Source of the DNA: Gloeocapsopsis dulcis
GTDB taxonomy: Bacteria; Cyanobacteriota; Cyanobacteriia; Cyanobacteriales; Chroococcidiopsidaceae
DNA: 64,000 nucleotides
Direction of reading: 5' to 3'
Assembly: GCF_032163395.1 (NCBI RefSeq)
Contig: NZ_CP119968.1
Location: 3,436,001 to 3,500,000 of the forward strand
Part shown: positions 9,801-18,279 of the stretch, one piece after another
Layout of the letters: the number at the start of each line of letters is the position of its first letter
How positions within the stretch are numbered: the stretch's first letter is position 1
Notes under the pieces: generated by a model
Told to the model about the DNA's origin: nothing
Databases searched by the model: none
Seen by the model: the letters and a program-made list of their open reading frames with translations, nothing else
Translations under genes and position numbers: made by a program

Positions 9801-9993
9801 TCCTTTGGTTATTGCCACGGGTGCAGGTGCAGGTAGCCGTCAGTCATTGGGAACTGCGGTTTTTGGCGGAATGTTAGTGGCAACGTTTTTGTCGTTGTTT
9901 ATTATACCTGTGCTGTATGTTGTCGTCGTTTCACTCGAAGAAAGCGTGCGATCGCGCTTTGGTTCATCCAGGTTTGATGAAGTTGACGGTTAA
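6847..9993 (+). CDS. RND multidrug efflux transporter (HAE1/AcrB family)
   Basis: This 1048-aa proton-driven exporter has the usual two halves of six transmembrane helices and two large periplasmic loops. TM4 carries the proton-relay pair in GMVVDDAIIVVENIS, and TM10 carries the relay Lys in GLASKNSILIVEFANQ. The N-terminus MFVELFIKRPVVSIV is typical of the HAE1 (hydrophobic/amphiphilic drug) subgroup and not of heavy-metal pumps. The gap to the adaptor gene is 156 bp, longer than usual for an RND pair but with no visible terminator, so co-transcription is likely. Substrates cannot be told from sequence. Expression is probably controlled by the divergent TetR protein. Confidence 0.96.
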   Translation: MFVELFIKRPVVSIVCAIIVVLIGAASIPNLPIAQYPEIAPPQVTVTANYIGASAEVVENTVTNILEQAVNGAEGVRYISSSSSNNGNSSINLTFEAGRNIDLAAVDVQNRVATVQPQLPESVQRTGVTVLKQSTGFLMAIGLYSDNGQYTNTFLSNYADLYIVDALRRIQGVSEVQVFGERRYAMRLWADPERLASRALTMQDVVNALNEQNIQVGAGQLGQPPIPNEQQYQLDLEARTQFNDPTEFEDLILRTDEDGTLVRFRDVGRVELGAQDYSTVLRFQGIEAIGLGISQLPGSNALEVTAAVKAELAQLAQRFPPGMEYQIAFDTTAFVQQSLTEVVTTLIQAIALVVLIIFIFLQDWRTTLIPALTIPASLIGTFIFVQIFGFSINTLTLFGLTLATGMVVDDAIIVVENISRLIQDKGMNPREAAIESMRELTSAVIATSLVLMAVFVPVAFFPGSTGALYRQFALTIAFSITVSTFLALTFTPSMSAKLLRQGQHPPRWLAWFFNRFNRFLDDSQRGYARSLRTLMRFKMIVLGVFVLALGLTAWMFTRVPSGFLPDEDQGYFITLVQAPEGVSLNYTSDVIGRIEQELQQIPEISASFAVAGFSFTGSSANNGIIFSNLKPWEERREPGQSVDAIIGQLFPRFAAITEARILPLNPPAIQGLGTFGGFSFQLQDRRGVNDLNSLVQAAGQIMGQANQTPGLQQVFTTFAASTPKLSIEIDRNTAKALQVSVDDILNTLQTAIASQYVNDFTLGQRNYRVYVQADQRFRSEPGDISRLYVRSAVGQMIPLSNLVSLTPETGAQTINHFNLFRSIEITGSAAPGFSSGDAIQAMEEVAANVLPPGLDYQWSGTSLEEIESGGQAPLIFGLGLVFVFLVLAAQYENFIDPLIIMLAVPLAILGALLAQSLRGLINDVYCQVGLVMLIGLASKNSILIVEFANQLRAEGLPLVKAATEAARERLRPILMTAISTLVGIFPLVIATGAGAGSRQSLGTAVFGGMLVATFLSLFIIPVLYVVVVSLEESVRSRFGSSRFDEVDG

Positions 9994-10139
9994 AACCAAA
10001 TTGAGTTGGATCGGCAAGCACAGCAACGACGCGCGTTAATCCAACAATACTAAGAGGAGCTATGTTGGAATGGTAGAAAAAAGCCACTGTAAACTCCTGG
10101 TTCTGATTTCATTAGCCAATAATTCGTTTCTCGCTTTTA

Positions 10140-10604
10140 ATGAATTCTTTGAATTTGCATGACTCTTATCCTTGTCCTGTCTGTCGCATAGGTCACATCA
10201 CACCTTTACCTTTGATGGACGCGATGGCTTGTGACTTTTGTGCGCAGATTTTTACCGTTGACTTAGAAAAGCAACAAATTAAAATGCCTGCTCGACAACC
10301 ACCTTTGTTATGGTACTGGAACGGTACGCGTTGGCAAGACGCACAACTTGAAGGTGTAGAACTTGGCTGGGGCTATATCCTGGCAGCAATTGCGCTGGTA
10401 ATACTTCCGCCTGGATTGATTGGATTAGTTATTTGGATTCATCCTCCTGCTGCTCATACGCCTTTGTCTTGGCTGCCTTACGTATGGGTTGGACTGGGCT
10501 TTATAGCACATTTAGGCATTATCATTTGGTTGGTGATTGAATTTTATCAATTTCCTCTAAGATTGTGGTTCAGAAGTCTACCCCAGCAGTTACGACAACG
10601 CTGA
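10140..10604 (+). CDS. Zinc-ribbon membrane protein of unknown function
   Basis: The protein has 154 aa. The N-terminus holds CPVC (residues 12-15) and CDFC (about 31-34), spaced as a rubredoxin-like zinc ribbon. A WYWNGTRWQD segment follows (about 57-67), and then two membrane helices (about 79-100 and 114-138) with a basic C-terminal tail. This places the zinc ribbon in the cytoplasm or at the membrane face. I do not recognise the family by name. It is downstream of the RND pump in the same direction, about 145 bp away, but nothing ties it to efflux. Confidence 0.75.
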   Translation: MNSLNLHDSYPCPVCRIGHITPLPLMDAMACDFCAQIFTVDLEKQQIKMPARQPPLLWYWNGTRWQDAQLEGVELGWGYILAAIALVILPPGLIGLVIWIHPPAAHTPLSWLPYVWVGLGFIAHLGIIIWLVIEFYQFPLRLWFRSLPQQLRQR

Positions 10605-10621
10605 TTGACATTTTGCCTACA

Positions 10622-11944
10622 CTATCGCTTTACAGTGTTGATATTTGAAGATATGTTCAGAGGCAAATAGATCGCGAACGTGCTACCTTTACCTAACTCA
10701 CTTTGTACCTGTAAGCTACCTCCGTGTGCTTGCACAATTGCCCGTGCGATCGCAAGTCCTAATCCAGAGCCACCTGTATGACGCGAGCGATCGCTACTAA
10801 CGCGATAGAAGCGATCAAAAATCCGTTGTTGTGCTTGTGGGGCAATGCCAATCCCTGTATCTTGCACTTGAATAACAGCATGGCGATCGCTACGGTCTAA
10901 ACGCACAGTTATCACGCCACCTGCAGGTGTATATTGAATTGCATTATCAATCAAGTTAGACACCAAGCGATACAGTTGTTCTTCATCACCGACAATCTGC
11001 AACTGCTGATGCACTTTTATCTCAGCAATTAGCTGTACCTCAGAGGCGATCGCCCAAGCGGCTAATTCCTCGACTAAATCGTTGATAATATCATTGAGAC
11101 AGCATTTGCGGTGGACTAATACGTGCTGTCTTTCCAACCGAGCCAGTAAAAGCAAATCGGTCACTAGAGTTGTTAACCGCCGATTCTGACGCTCGACAGT
11201 ACGTAAAGTATCCCGTGCCTCTGCTTCAGATAAAGTAGGCATTCCCAGTGCTGATTCTACGGTTGCTCCCAGCGCAGCTAAGGGCGTTCGCAATTCATGC
11301 GCAACATCTGCGGTAAACTGTTGAATCTGACTATAAGATTGGTAAATTGGTTGCATGGCTAATCCAGCTAACCACCAACTTGCACCACCAACTAAGACCA
11401 TTGCGATCGGCAACCCCAACAATAAAATTAATCTGACATTTGCTAGATAATCATCAATATCCTTCAGACTCCGCCCTACCTGCATATATCCCCAATCAAG
11501 ATTATTTCGGGTATGTAACGGTAACGAAATTTGGTGATAGCGATTTCCCTGTAGATCTTCGAGCGTTTGCCAAGTTACTCTACCCGATGTCAGCGGTAAT
11601 CCTTCGGGGTGAAACCCTGCTACTGCAATAACTTGTTCTGAATTATTGAGTAATCGAATGTAGTAGTCACCTTGATGAATCACTCCGAGAACGTGTTGTG
11701 TCCTTGGTGGTAGAAGTTGCTGTGCCGTTGCATTTAACTTTCCAGGCTGCTGTAGTGTCGTTTCAATACTATCGTGTAGCGTTCCTGCAACCGACTCAAG
11801 TTCACGATCAAGCGTTTGCTGATGCGCATGATCGACCGCCTCGTATAACCCCAAACCACAAACACTGAGGATAAAGCCCATAACAAGCGTGTACCAGCCT
11901 GCCAATTGCCAACGAGTACGCTGAAATAGTTTATTTTGATACAT
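10622..11944 (-). CDS. rppB: Sensor histidine kinase, RppB/CopS/NrsS type
   Basis: This is the membrane sensor of a two-component system. The start chosen is ATG 11944 (MYQNKLFQRTRWQLAGWY), which overlaps the response-regulator gene by 14 nt; a longer in-frame opening to 11986 would lie well inside that gene. Two membrane helices (about 13-35 and 168-195) bracket a periplasmic sensor domain of about 130 residues. HisKA follows with the phospho-acceptor in VAHELRTPLAALGA, then HATPase_c with N (NLIDNAIQYTP), G1 (DTGIGI) and G2 (GGSGLGLAIA) boxes. The sequence resembles cyanobacterial RppB/NrsS, which sense nickel, and CopS, which binds copper. It ends the metal-efflux operon. Which metal it senses here is open. 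Confidence 0.92.
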   Translation of the reverse strand: MYQNKLFQRTRWQLAGWYTLVMGFILSVCGLGLYEAVDHAHQQTLDRELESVAGTLHDSIETTLQQPGKLNATAQQLLPPRTQHVLGVIHQGDYYIRLLNNSEQVIAVAGFHPEGLPLTSGRVTWQTLEDLQGNRYHQISLPLHTRNNLDWGYMQVGRSLKDIDDYLANVRLILLLGLPIAMVLVGGASWWLAGLAMQPIYQSYSQIQQFTADVAHELRTPLAALGATVESALGMPTLSEAEARDTLRTVERQNRRLTTLVTDLLLLARLERQHVLVHRKCCLNDIINDLVEELAAWAIASEVQLIAEIKVHQQLQIVGDEEQLYRLVSNLIDNAIQYTPAGGVITVRLDRSDRHAVIQVQDTGIGIAPQAQQRIFDRFYRVSSDRSRHTGGSGLGLAIARAIVQAHGGSLQVQSELGKGSTFAIYLPLNISSNINTVKR

Positions 11945-12632
11945 AGGTCGAATTGAAACGGTATCCGATACCATGTACAGTCTCAATCGAGCGATCGCTA
12001 CCTGTTTGGGCTAGCTTACGTCGCAATAGTCGAATTTGCGCCGCCACCACGTTACTCACAGATTCGGCATTGACTTCCCACAGTTGATTCCGAATTTGGT
12101 CACTGGTTACAATCTGATTTGGATGCTGCAAGAAGTACTCCAACAACTGAAACTCTTTTGCAGTGAGCACAATCACTTGCTGCGTTCCGACATTTCGCGC
12201 ACAAACTGTATGAGTTTTATAGTCTAAAGTAAGATTGCCAACTTGCAGTTGTTGCGGTTGAATCTGAGGTACTCTCCGTTGCAATGCGCGCAATCGTGCC
12301 AGTAATTCTGCCATGCCAAATGGCTTAACCAAATAGTCATCAGCACCAGCATCTAATCCCGTGACTTTATCCTCCATCCGGTCTTTAGCTGTCAGTATCA
12401 ACACTGGCAGAGAATTATGTTGCTGCCGTAGCCGCTGGCATAGTTCAATACCTGATATTCCTGGCAGCAACCAGTCAAAAATCGCTAGCGTATATTGCGT
12501 CCAATCAGTCTCTAAATAGTGCCACGCCTCAGCACCATCTAAAACCAAGTCAACGATGTACTTTTCTCGATTCAAGGTGCGCTTAATCGCCCTTCCCAGA
12601 TCCGGCTCATCTTCAACAAGCAACACTCGCAC
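11931..12632 (-). CDS. rppA: OmpR-family response regulator, RppA/CopR/NrsR type
   Basis: The protein has 233 aa. The receiver domain (1-120) shows the acidic pair VEDEPD, the phospho-Asp in AIFDWLLPG and the Lys in YLVKPF. The winged-helix DNA-binding domain (about 130-230) ends in IETVHGIGYRF. The start is GTG 12632, because no in-frame ATG would keep the beta-1 strand MRVLLVEDE. Sequence is very close to the cyanobacterial RppA/NrsR group. The gene lies 11 bp after the lipoprotein gene and overlaps the kinase gene, so RR and HK are translationally coupled. Likely targets are the TTTCAT-N5-TTTCAT direct repeats at 18099-18122 and 19070-19086. Confidence 0.94.
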   Translation of the reverse strand: MRVLLVEDEPDLGRAIKRTLNREKYIVDLVLDGAEAWHYLETDWTQYTLAIFDWLLPGISGIELCQRLRQQHNSLPVLILTAKDRMEDKVTGLDAGADDYLVKPFGMAELLARLRALQRRVPQIQPQQLQVGNLTLDYKTHTVCARNVGTQQVIVLTAKEFQLLEYFLQHPNQIVTSDQIRNQLWEVNAESVSNVVAAQIRLLRRKLAQTGSDRSIETVHGIGYRFNSTYVSK

Positions 12633-12643
12633 TGCATTAACCC

Positions 12644-13123
12644 TTATCGATTGAAGGCAAAACGACCATTGACTTTTTCACCATTTACCTCTGAAAGAAT
12701 TGCAATTCTATACTCCCCTGACGCTTGTCCAGGCAGCGTTGCTGTGTAATGCTTACCTGCAGCATCATACTCCATGTTAAGCGTTTTAGGAGTACCGTCA
12801 GGAAGTTGCACTTGAGCAGTTACATTAGCGTCGGGTATCGGTTCATGATTATCGCCCCTTTGTAAATAGAAATCTAAATGTATTCCATTTGGTTCTGCTG
12901 CGTGGACAAACTCCAAGTGATATGGTCCCGATTCAATCACTTGACCACCTGCTTGTGGTACTGCAGCATGAGTAGTATCGCCTTGTGGCGTCGCATCAGC
13001 AGAATTATTGACAGCAGCAGGGCTACTATCAGGACTTGCAACTTGATTACCGTTATTACAAGCACCTAAAAAAAATAATCCTAAGCTACCAAAAATAACA
13101 AACTTTATTTTCAAACTCTTCAT
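12644..13123 (-). CDS. Periplasmic lipoprotein of the metal-efflux operon
   Basis: The protein has 159 aa. It has a lipoprotein signal (MKSLKIKFVIFGSLGLFFLGAC, with the lipidated Cys at residue 22), a low-complexity Asn/Ser/Pro linker (about 23-60), then a beta-rich domain of about 95 residues (GPYHLEFVHAAEPNGIHLDFYLQ...GEYRIAILSEVNG). The domain resembles YtkA/FixH-like Ig-type modules in general shape; I cannot name a family with certainty. It sits between the RND metal pump gene and the response regulator, 11 bp from the latter, so it probably acts with the pump in the periplasm, perhaps binding metal through its His/Met residues. It has the position that CopC has relative to copBA in Synechocystis, but homology is not shown. 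Confidence 0.75.
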   Translation of the reverse strand: MKSLKIKFVIFGSLGLFFLGACNNGNQVASPDSSPAAVNNSADATPQGDTTHAAVPQAGGQVIESGPYHLEFVHAAEPNGIHLDFYLQRGDNHEPIPDANVTAQVQLPDGTPKTLNMEYDAAGKHYTATLPGQASGEYRIAILSEVNGEKVNGRFAFNR

Positions 13124-13252
13124 ATAACTTCCTTTAACTCATCTACGACAACAATCCTAAAATTGCCTACAAACAAAACTCTCTTTTCTTTCCTTTGCGC
13201 CCTTTGAGTCTACCCTGCGGGAAGGCTACGCCAATGTGGTTCGTTAAACTTT

Positions 13253-16200
13253 TCAAAAACCTTCATGTGACATAACTTCCTGCGGAACTAGAAACTTATT
13301 AAACTGTGCATACAAAGCTGGTAAAACTAATAAAGTTAATGCCGTAGAAGTAAATAATCCACCAAGTACGACAACGGCTAAGGGTTGTAGTATTTCCTTA
13401 CCCGCACCACCACCAATAACTAAAGGAACCATACCCAAAGCTGAGGTAAGCGCTGTCATTAAAATTGCAACCAATCGTTCCATCGAGCCTGTAAACAAAA
13501 CTTTTTTGATTGGCATTCCTTGAGCTAATTTGCCATTGTAATTTTCCACAAGCAAAAGTCCATTACGAGTAGCAATACCAAACAGCGTAATAAAACCTAC
13601 CATAGATGCAACTGAGAGAACTCCGCCACCCAAAGCAACCGCAAAAATCCCTCCTACCAAAGCTAAAGGAAGATTAATCATAATCATCAACATTGCTGTC
13701 ATTGACTTAACAGCAAAATACATCAACACAGCAATAATAACCAGTGCCAACGTGCCGAATACAAGTAAATTTTGGGTAGCTCGTTGTTCAGATTCAAATT
13801 GTCCGCCGTATTGAATAAAATAGCCAGCAGGTAATTGGATTTGTTGATTAATATTATTTTGAATATCTGTAATTACTGACCCTAAATCGCGACCAGATAC
13901 ATTTGCAGAAACAACAATTAAACGCGAAACATTTTCTCGATTAATTGTATTTGGACCAGTACCATAATTAATTTGAGCTACTTGAGCCAAAGGAATTTTT
14001 TGTCCATTAGGAGTATCTATTAGTAAATTACGGATCGTGTCTAAATTATTACGTGCATCGGCTTTGAGCCACACTAACAAATCAAACAATTGTTGTTCTT
14101 GTAAAACTTGCGAAACAACGCGCCCATTCAACGCAGTTTCAATCACTTCTGATAGTTGTCCTACCGAAAGACCATAACGCGCAGCCGCAGCACGGTCAAA
14201 CTGAATTTGTACTTGCTTAATCGGAACTTGCGGTTCGAGTTGCAAGTCTACGACGCCTGCAACGTTGCGCATAGCAGCTTCAACTTCGGTACCAATGTTG
14301 CGTAATTGATTGAGTTCGGAACCAAAAATTTTCACCGCGATCGCACTCCGCACCCCAGACAACACCTCATCCATGCGATGCGAAATAAATCCGCCAATAC
14401 TGGGAGCAACACCAGGCAATTTAGCAAATTCTTCGCGGACTTTCTCTACCGCTGCTTCGCGATCGTTCATTCCCTCATCACTAATTTCAACATCGACGTG
14501 TCCAAAGTTGACGCCACCCGCATCCGCATCCCCTGGCGCACGTCCGGCGCGTAGTTGAATCGATTCAAAGCGCGGATCGTCTTTGAGTGCGGCTTGAAGT
14601 GCCATTCCAGCTTGATTTGTCGTCTCTAAAGAAGTACCAGGATACAGCACCATCGCATTCACCAGCGATCGCTCCTGAAACTCTGGTAAAAACACGCGCC
14701 CTAGGGAGGGTAGGACAATCATTGCGGCGATAAATGAAGCGATCGCCACCATCAAAATAACACCAGGGACATTAATCGCAAACTTGAGCAACGGGCGGTA
14801 CAGTCGTTGCGCAACGCGAGAAATCCAAGTTTCTTCTGCGGGTAATTGCTGATGCGCTAGCAGAATCGCACATAATGCAGGTGAAAGCGTCATCGCTACT
14901 AAAGTAGAAGCAAAAATTGATACTAAATACGCCACGCCCATTGGGGCAAAAATGCGCCCTTCGACTCCTGTCAGCGTAAAAATCGGAGCAAAAACAACCG
15001 CGATAATCACTGTAGAAAACAACACGCTAACCCGCACTTCTACAGATGTGTCATAGACAACTTGAAACGGATGCACTGGATTTCCAGCTAGCTGATTTTT
15101 TCGCAGTCCGCGATAGGCATTCTCCATATCAACAATCGAGTCATCGACGACAGAACCGATCGCAACAGCTAATCCTCCGAGTGTCATCGTATTAATACCC
15201 TGCCCAAACACGTTGAGAATAATCATGCCGACGAGTACAGAAAGCGGAATTGCACTCAGCGTAATCAGCGCCGTACGCCAATTCATCAAAAACAGCAACA
15301 AGATAATCGAGACAATAATGATGCCATCGCGTAACGCACTTTGTACATTAGCGATCGCATCATCGATAAAACTTTCCTGACGAAAAGTAACAGTTAAACT
15401 CACATCTTGCGGTAGACTCGATTGCACTTCTGCCATTGCACTTTCAATCGCCCGTGTTACCGTGGGCGTGTCAGCTTGCGGCTGTTTGTTAATCGTCACA
15501 ACAACGGCTCGTTGACCATTCAAACTACCGTCACCGCGTTGTAGCGCAGCACCAATCTGCACATCAGCAACATCACTCAACAATACTGGTGTACCATTAC
15601 GGGCAGTCACGACGGATCGCTGCAAGTCTTCAAGTGCTGTAATCCTGCCAATACCGCGAATTAATAACTCTTGATCTGGAGTAACAAGAAATCCCCCCGC
15701 TGCATTTGTATTTGCCGCTGCTGCTGCTTCTGTAACTTCGGCTAAAGTGACATCAAAAGCTTGTAACCGTGCTGAATCAACTAAAACTTGATACTGACGA
15801 ATATCTCCACCGTAAGCAATAACCTGTGAAATACCAGGAACCGCCAATATGCGGTTTGTGATATCGCGGTCAACAATTTGCCGTACCTCCATCAATGGCG
15901 TCGTTTCAGCAGTCAAGGCGTACTGAAAAACTGTCCCAATTGGCGAACTGATTGGAGAAATTTGTGGCGGTTCAATGCCTTGTGGTAGCTTACTTTGCGC
16001 TTGCTGCAACCGTTCTGTAACGAGTTGACGGGCTTGATAAACATCAGTTCCCCAGCCAAAAATGACTTTGACAACCGAAATACCTACAGCCGACGAAGAA
16101 CGAACTGTTGTGACTCCAGGAGTTCCGTTGATCGCACTTTCAATCGGTAGTGAAATCAGCGATTCAACTTCTTCAGGCGCGAGTCCTGGGGCTTCAGTTT

Positions 16201-16348
16201 GAATCTCGACTTGGGGCGGGGCAAAGTCTGGAAATACATCTAACGGCATTTGTGTCAAGTTATAAATTCCTAACACAGTAACCGCGATCGCTCCCAAGAC
16301 AACTAGCCAGCGTCGGACAATCGACCACTTGAGGATGGCATTTAGCAT
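13253..16348 (-). CDS. Heavy-metal RND efflux pump (HME family, CzcA/CopA/NrsA-like)
   Basis: The inner-membrane pump of a metal-exporting tripartite system has 1031 aa, the normal length. Two six-helix halves and two large periplasmic loops are visible. TM4 reads AIGSVVDDSIVDMENAYRG; the AIG-x3-DDS-x3-EN pattern differs from the DFG-x3-DGA-x3-EN of Zn/Co pumps and from AIG-x3-DAA of CusA. From memory it is the type described for cyanobacterial pumps thought to export Ni, and Synechocystis CopA is another candidate relative. The start ATG is 1 nt after the TGA of the adaptor gene, so translation is coupled. The CopM-like and two-component neighbours favour copper or nickel; sequence alone does not decide. 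Confidence 0.94.
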   Translation of the reverse strand: MLNAILKWSIVRRWLVVLGAIAVTVLGIYNLTQMPLDVFPDFAPPQVEIQTEAPGLAPEEVESLISLPIESAINGTPGVTTVRSSSAVGISVVKVIFGWGTDVYQARQLVTERLQQAQSKLPQGIEPPQISPISSPIGTVFQYALTAETTPLMEVRQIVDRDITNRILAVPGISQVIAYGGDIRQYQVLVDSARLQAFDVTLAEVTEAAAAANTNAAGGFLVTPDQELLIRGIGRITALEDLQRSVVTARNGTPVLLSDVADVQIGAALQRGDGSLNGQRAVVVTINKQPQADTPTVTRAIESAMAEVQSSLPQDVSLTVTFRQESFIDDAIANVQSALRDGIIIVSIILLLFLMNWRTALITLSAIPLSVLVGMIILNVFGQGINTMTLGGLAVAIGSVVDDSIVDMENAYRGLRKNQLAGNPVHPFQVVYDTSVEVRVSVLFSTVIIAVVFAPIFTLTGVEGRIFAPMGVAYLVSIFASTLVAMTLSPALCAILLAHQQLPAEETWISRVAQRLYRPLLKFAINVPGVILMVAIASFIAAMIVLPSLGRVFLPEFQERSLVNAMVLYPGTSLETTNQAGMALQAALKDDPRFESIQLRAGRAPGDADAGGVNFGHVDVEISDEGMNDREAAVEKVREEFAKLPGVAPSIGGFISHRMDEVLSGVRSAIAVKIFGSELNQLRNIGTEVEAAMRNVAGVVDLQLEPQVPIKQVQIQFDRAAAARYGLSVGQLSEVIETALNGRVVSQVLQEQQLFDLLVWLKADARNNLDTIRNLLIDTPNGQKIPLAQVAQINYGTGPNTINRENVSRLIVVSANVSGRDLGSVITDIQNNINQQIQLPAGYFIQYGGQFESEQRATQNLLVFGTLALVIIAVLMYFAVKSMTAMLMIMINLPLALVGGIFAVALGGGVLSVASMVGFITLFGIATRNGLLLVENYNGKLAQGMPIKKVLFTGSMERLVAILMTALTSALGMVPLVIGGGAGKEILQPLAVVVLGGLFTSTALTLLVLPALYAQFNKFLVPQEVMSHEGF

Positions 16349-16349
16349 A

Positions 16350-18038
16350 TCAGAAGTCAGAAGGATGCTTGAGGCTGGATTCTAGCTGATTGATTTGAGT
16401 CTTTGGCTCGTGATGCTTGTTGAAAGTAGCTAAGCTGTTATTGCTTGCTGCTAAGCGGCGTTGGTGCCGACGACTCGACCAAACACCCGCCATAAACGCT
16501 CCTGTGCCAATAACTGCACCTCCCCCGACTCCAACTAACCACCAAGGAAGAGATGGAATTTGCGATTGTGGTTGACTTGGGGATTCTTCAGGAGTATCTG
16601 CTGTCGTAGTGTTACCAGCGCGTAAAGATTGGGCGTAGAGTTGCGGCGATCGCTGAGTGACAATTAAATCTCCCTCAAATAAATCGCTCTCAATTTCAAC
16701 CATGTCGCTAAAAGTTTCACCCAAGGTAACTTCAACTGGCAAATAAGCATTACCATTTTGAACGTAAACGATTGATTGACCATTCGCCTCAACGACTGCA
16801 CTACTAGGAATCGCCAATCGAGATGTTGCGGTGCGATCGGTGAGAACTTCTAACTCGGCAAACATTCCTGGTTTAAGTTGTCCCTCAAGATTATCGAGTT
16901 CAGCTTGCACTGGTACAACTCGCGTTTCTCCTTCTACGGCGGAGCCAATTCGCGTAATTCGTCCGCTGAAGGTACGATTAGGTAGTGCCGCCACCTTAGC
17001 ATTGACACGCTGATTTGTCTGAACTTGAGCTAAATCTTTTTCATAAATATTCGCCGTAGCAAATACGCGACTTGCATTGACAATTGTCATCAGCTTACCA
17101 CCAGCATCCTGAAACGATTGACCAAGCGTAACTTCGCGATCGGCAATCGTGCCAGATATGGGAGCAGTCACCGTTACTAACCCTCTAGCATTCGCTTGCG
17201 TACCAAGTTGTTGCAGTCTTGTCTGATACGTAGCGTTACTTAAATTGATGCGCGACTGCGCGACTTTAACCGCTGATTGCGCGCGTTTGAGTTGTGCCTC
17301 TGCTGCTAAAACATCCCGACGACTTGCCGCTTTTGTTAATTCAGCTTGGGCTTGCGCGGCTTGGGTTTGCGATTCGAGGGCGTTGCGACGTGGCAGCGCA
17401 CCCGCTGCGGCTAACTCGCGATCGCGGTTGTACTTTTCTTGGGCAAAGTTAACTTGACTGCGGGCTTGAGCAATTTCTGCTGCTGCGATCTGCGAATATT
17501 GCTGATAATTTTGTTGCGCTAGGTTTAAGTCGGCTTGTGCTTGCTGTAAATCTGCAATCCCCTCAGCTTGTTTTTCTTGAGATTCTACCCGCAGTTGTAC
17601 TAATTCTGGGCTGGAAATAACAGCAACTGCTTGTCCTTTTCTAACAGCATCACCAGGATTCACCAGCAATTCTACTACCGTGCTGTTAAGCGGCGCTGTC
17701 ACTTCAGCTTTTTGATTGGGTAAGGTTTCGATCTGTCCTGTAGTTTTAATCCCAATCGCTAACCTTTGACGCGTCACGGGTTCGACTTTGATACCAATAC
17801 GTTTGGCAGTTTCTGTATCAACCTCAACTGTACCAGGAGCTTGATTTGCTCCACTTCCCTCTCCAAAGCCATGATCGTGTCCGCCATGTGGTAAAACTCT
17901 GCTGGGAGTTGCGAGGAAGATCAAGCTAAATACTACTCCAGAACACACGATTGTTGCTGGTTTGATATAGCTAGGAAGCACATCATTCACCCATGTCCTT
18001 AAAGGCTCAAGTTGAAGTTTAATTACCTGCATCGGCAT
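16350..18038 (-). CDS. Heavy-metal RND periplasmic adaptor (CzcB/CopB-like)
   Basis: This 562-aa membrane fusion protein pairs with the HME pump. An N-terminal membrane anchor (about 27-48) is followed by a His-rich stretch PHGGHDHGFG (about 50-59) that could bind metal. A lipoyl domain (about 100-140) comes next, then a long Gln/Ala coiled coil (about 145-290) and barrel domains. Unusually for a CzcB, there is a second hydrophobic span near the C-terminus (about 497-518, WWLVGVGGGAVIGTGAFMAGVW) followed by a basic tail, so both ends may be membrane-attached. ATG 18038 is used; ATG 18032 is also possible. It is the first gene of the operon, and TTTCAT direct repeats lie about 60-85 bp upstream. 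Confidence 0.93.
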   Translation of the reverse strand: MPMQVIKLQLEPLRTWVNDVLPSYIKPATIVCSGVVFSLIFLATPSRVLPHGGHDHGFGEGSGANQAPGTVEVDTETAKRIGIKVEPVTRQRLAIGIKTTGQIETLPNQKAEVTAPLNSTVVELLVNPGDAVRKGQAVAVISSPELVQLRVESQEKQAEGIADLQQAQADLNLAQQNYQQYSQIAAAEIAQARSQVNFAQEKYNRDRELAAAGALPRRNALESQTQAAQAQAELTKAASRRDVLAAEAQLKRAQSAVKVAQSRINLSNATYQTRLQQLGTQANARGLVTVTAPISGTIADREVTLGQSFQDAGGKLMTIVNASRVFATANIYEKDLAQVQTNQRVNAKVAALPNRTFSGRITRIGSAVEGETRVVPVQAELDNLEGQLKPGMFAELEVLTDRTATSRLAIPSSAVVEANGQSIVYVQNGNAYLPVEVTLGETFSDMVEIESDLFEGDLIVTQRSPQLYAQSLRAGNTTTADTPEESPSQPQSQIPSLPWWLVGVGGGAVIGTGAFMAGVWSSRRHQRRLAASNNSLATFNKHHEPKTQINQLESSLKHPSDF

Positions 18039-18098
18039 TTGTATATATGGTGAGTAGCGGAGTATTAAAGCCTCAAATGTTCAGTTTCTCATGCAAAA

Positions 18099-18122
18099 AT
18101 GAAATCAGGATGAAATATGAAA
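18099..18122 (-). promoter_or_regulatory. TTTCAT direct repeats, likely CopR/RppA-type regulator site
   Basis: On the minus strand the sequence reads TTTCAT-A-TTTCAT-CCTGA-TTTCAT toward the metal-efflux operon. The last two copies have an 11-bp period (6+5), one helical turn, as OmpR-family regulators use. The same TTTCAT-N5-TTTCAT arrangement precedes the CopM-like gene at 19070-19086. I recall this as the motif reported for CopR of Synechocystis. Confidence 0.72.
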
Positions 18123-18140
18123 CCTCCTGCATAAATCGCA

Positions 18141-18268
18141 GATGCCCTGCGACTGAAGTCGGAGCTACTCAAGTAAAGTATGCCTTCATACACTAAAACA
18201 AGATTTTTATGGGTAAGTCCACCTCCGTGGACTTGGGTTATTAAGCTGCGAATTTATTCGCCAAGCTC
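18141..18268. repeat. Dispersed intergenic repeat, copy A
   Basis: About 128 bp align with copy B at 38498-38627: both run from GATGCCCT-CGACTGAAGTC through small hairpins (TATGCCTTCATA; GTCCACCTCCGTGGAC) to a GC.CCA.GCT end. It is non-coding and of the kind scattered widely between cyanobacterial genes, probably a decayed mobile or structured repeat. Confidence 0.75.
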
Positions 18269-18279
18269 CTTAGTAAACT

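Noticed and set aside
14306-14558. Two overlapping 82-residue plus-strand frames
   Set aside because: They lie inside the conserved czcA gene on the other strand and have no ribosome site or family pattern.
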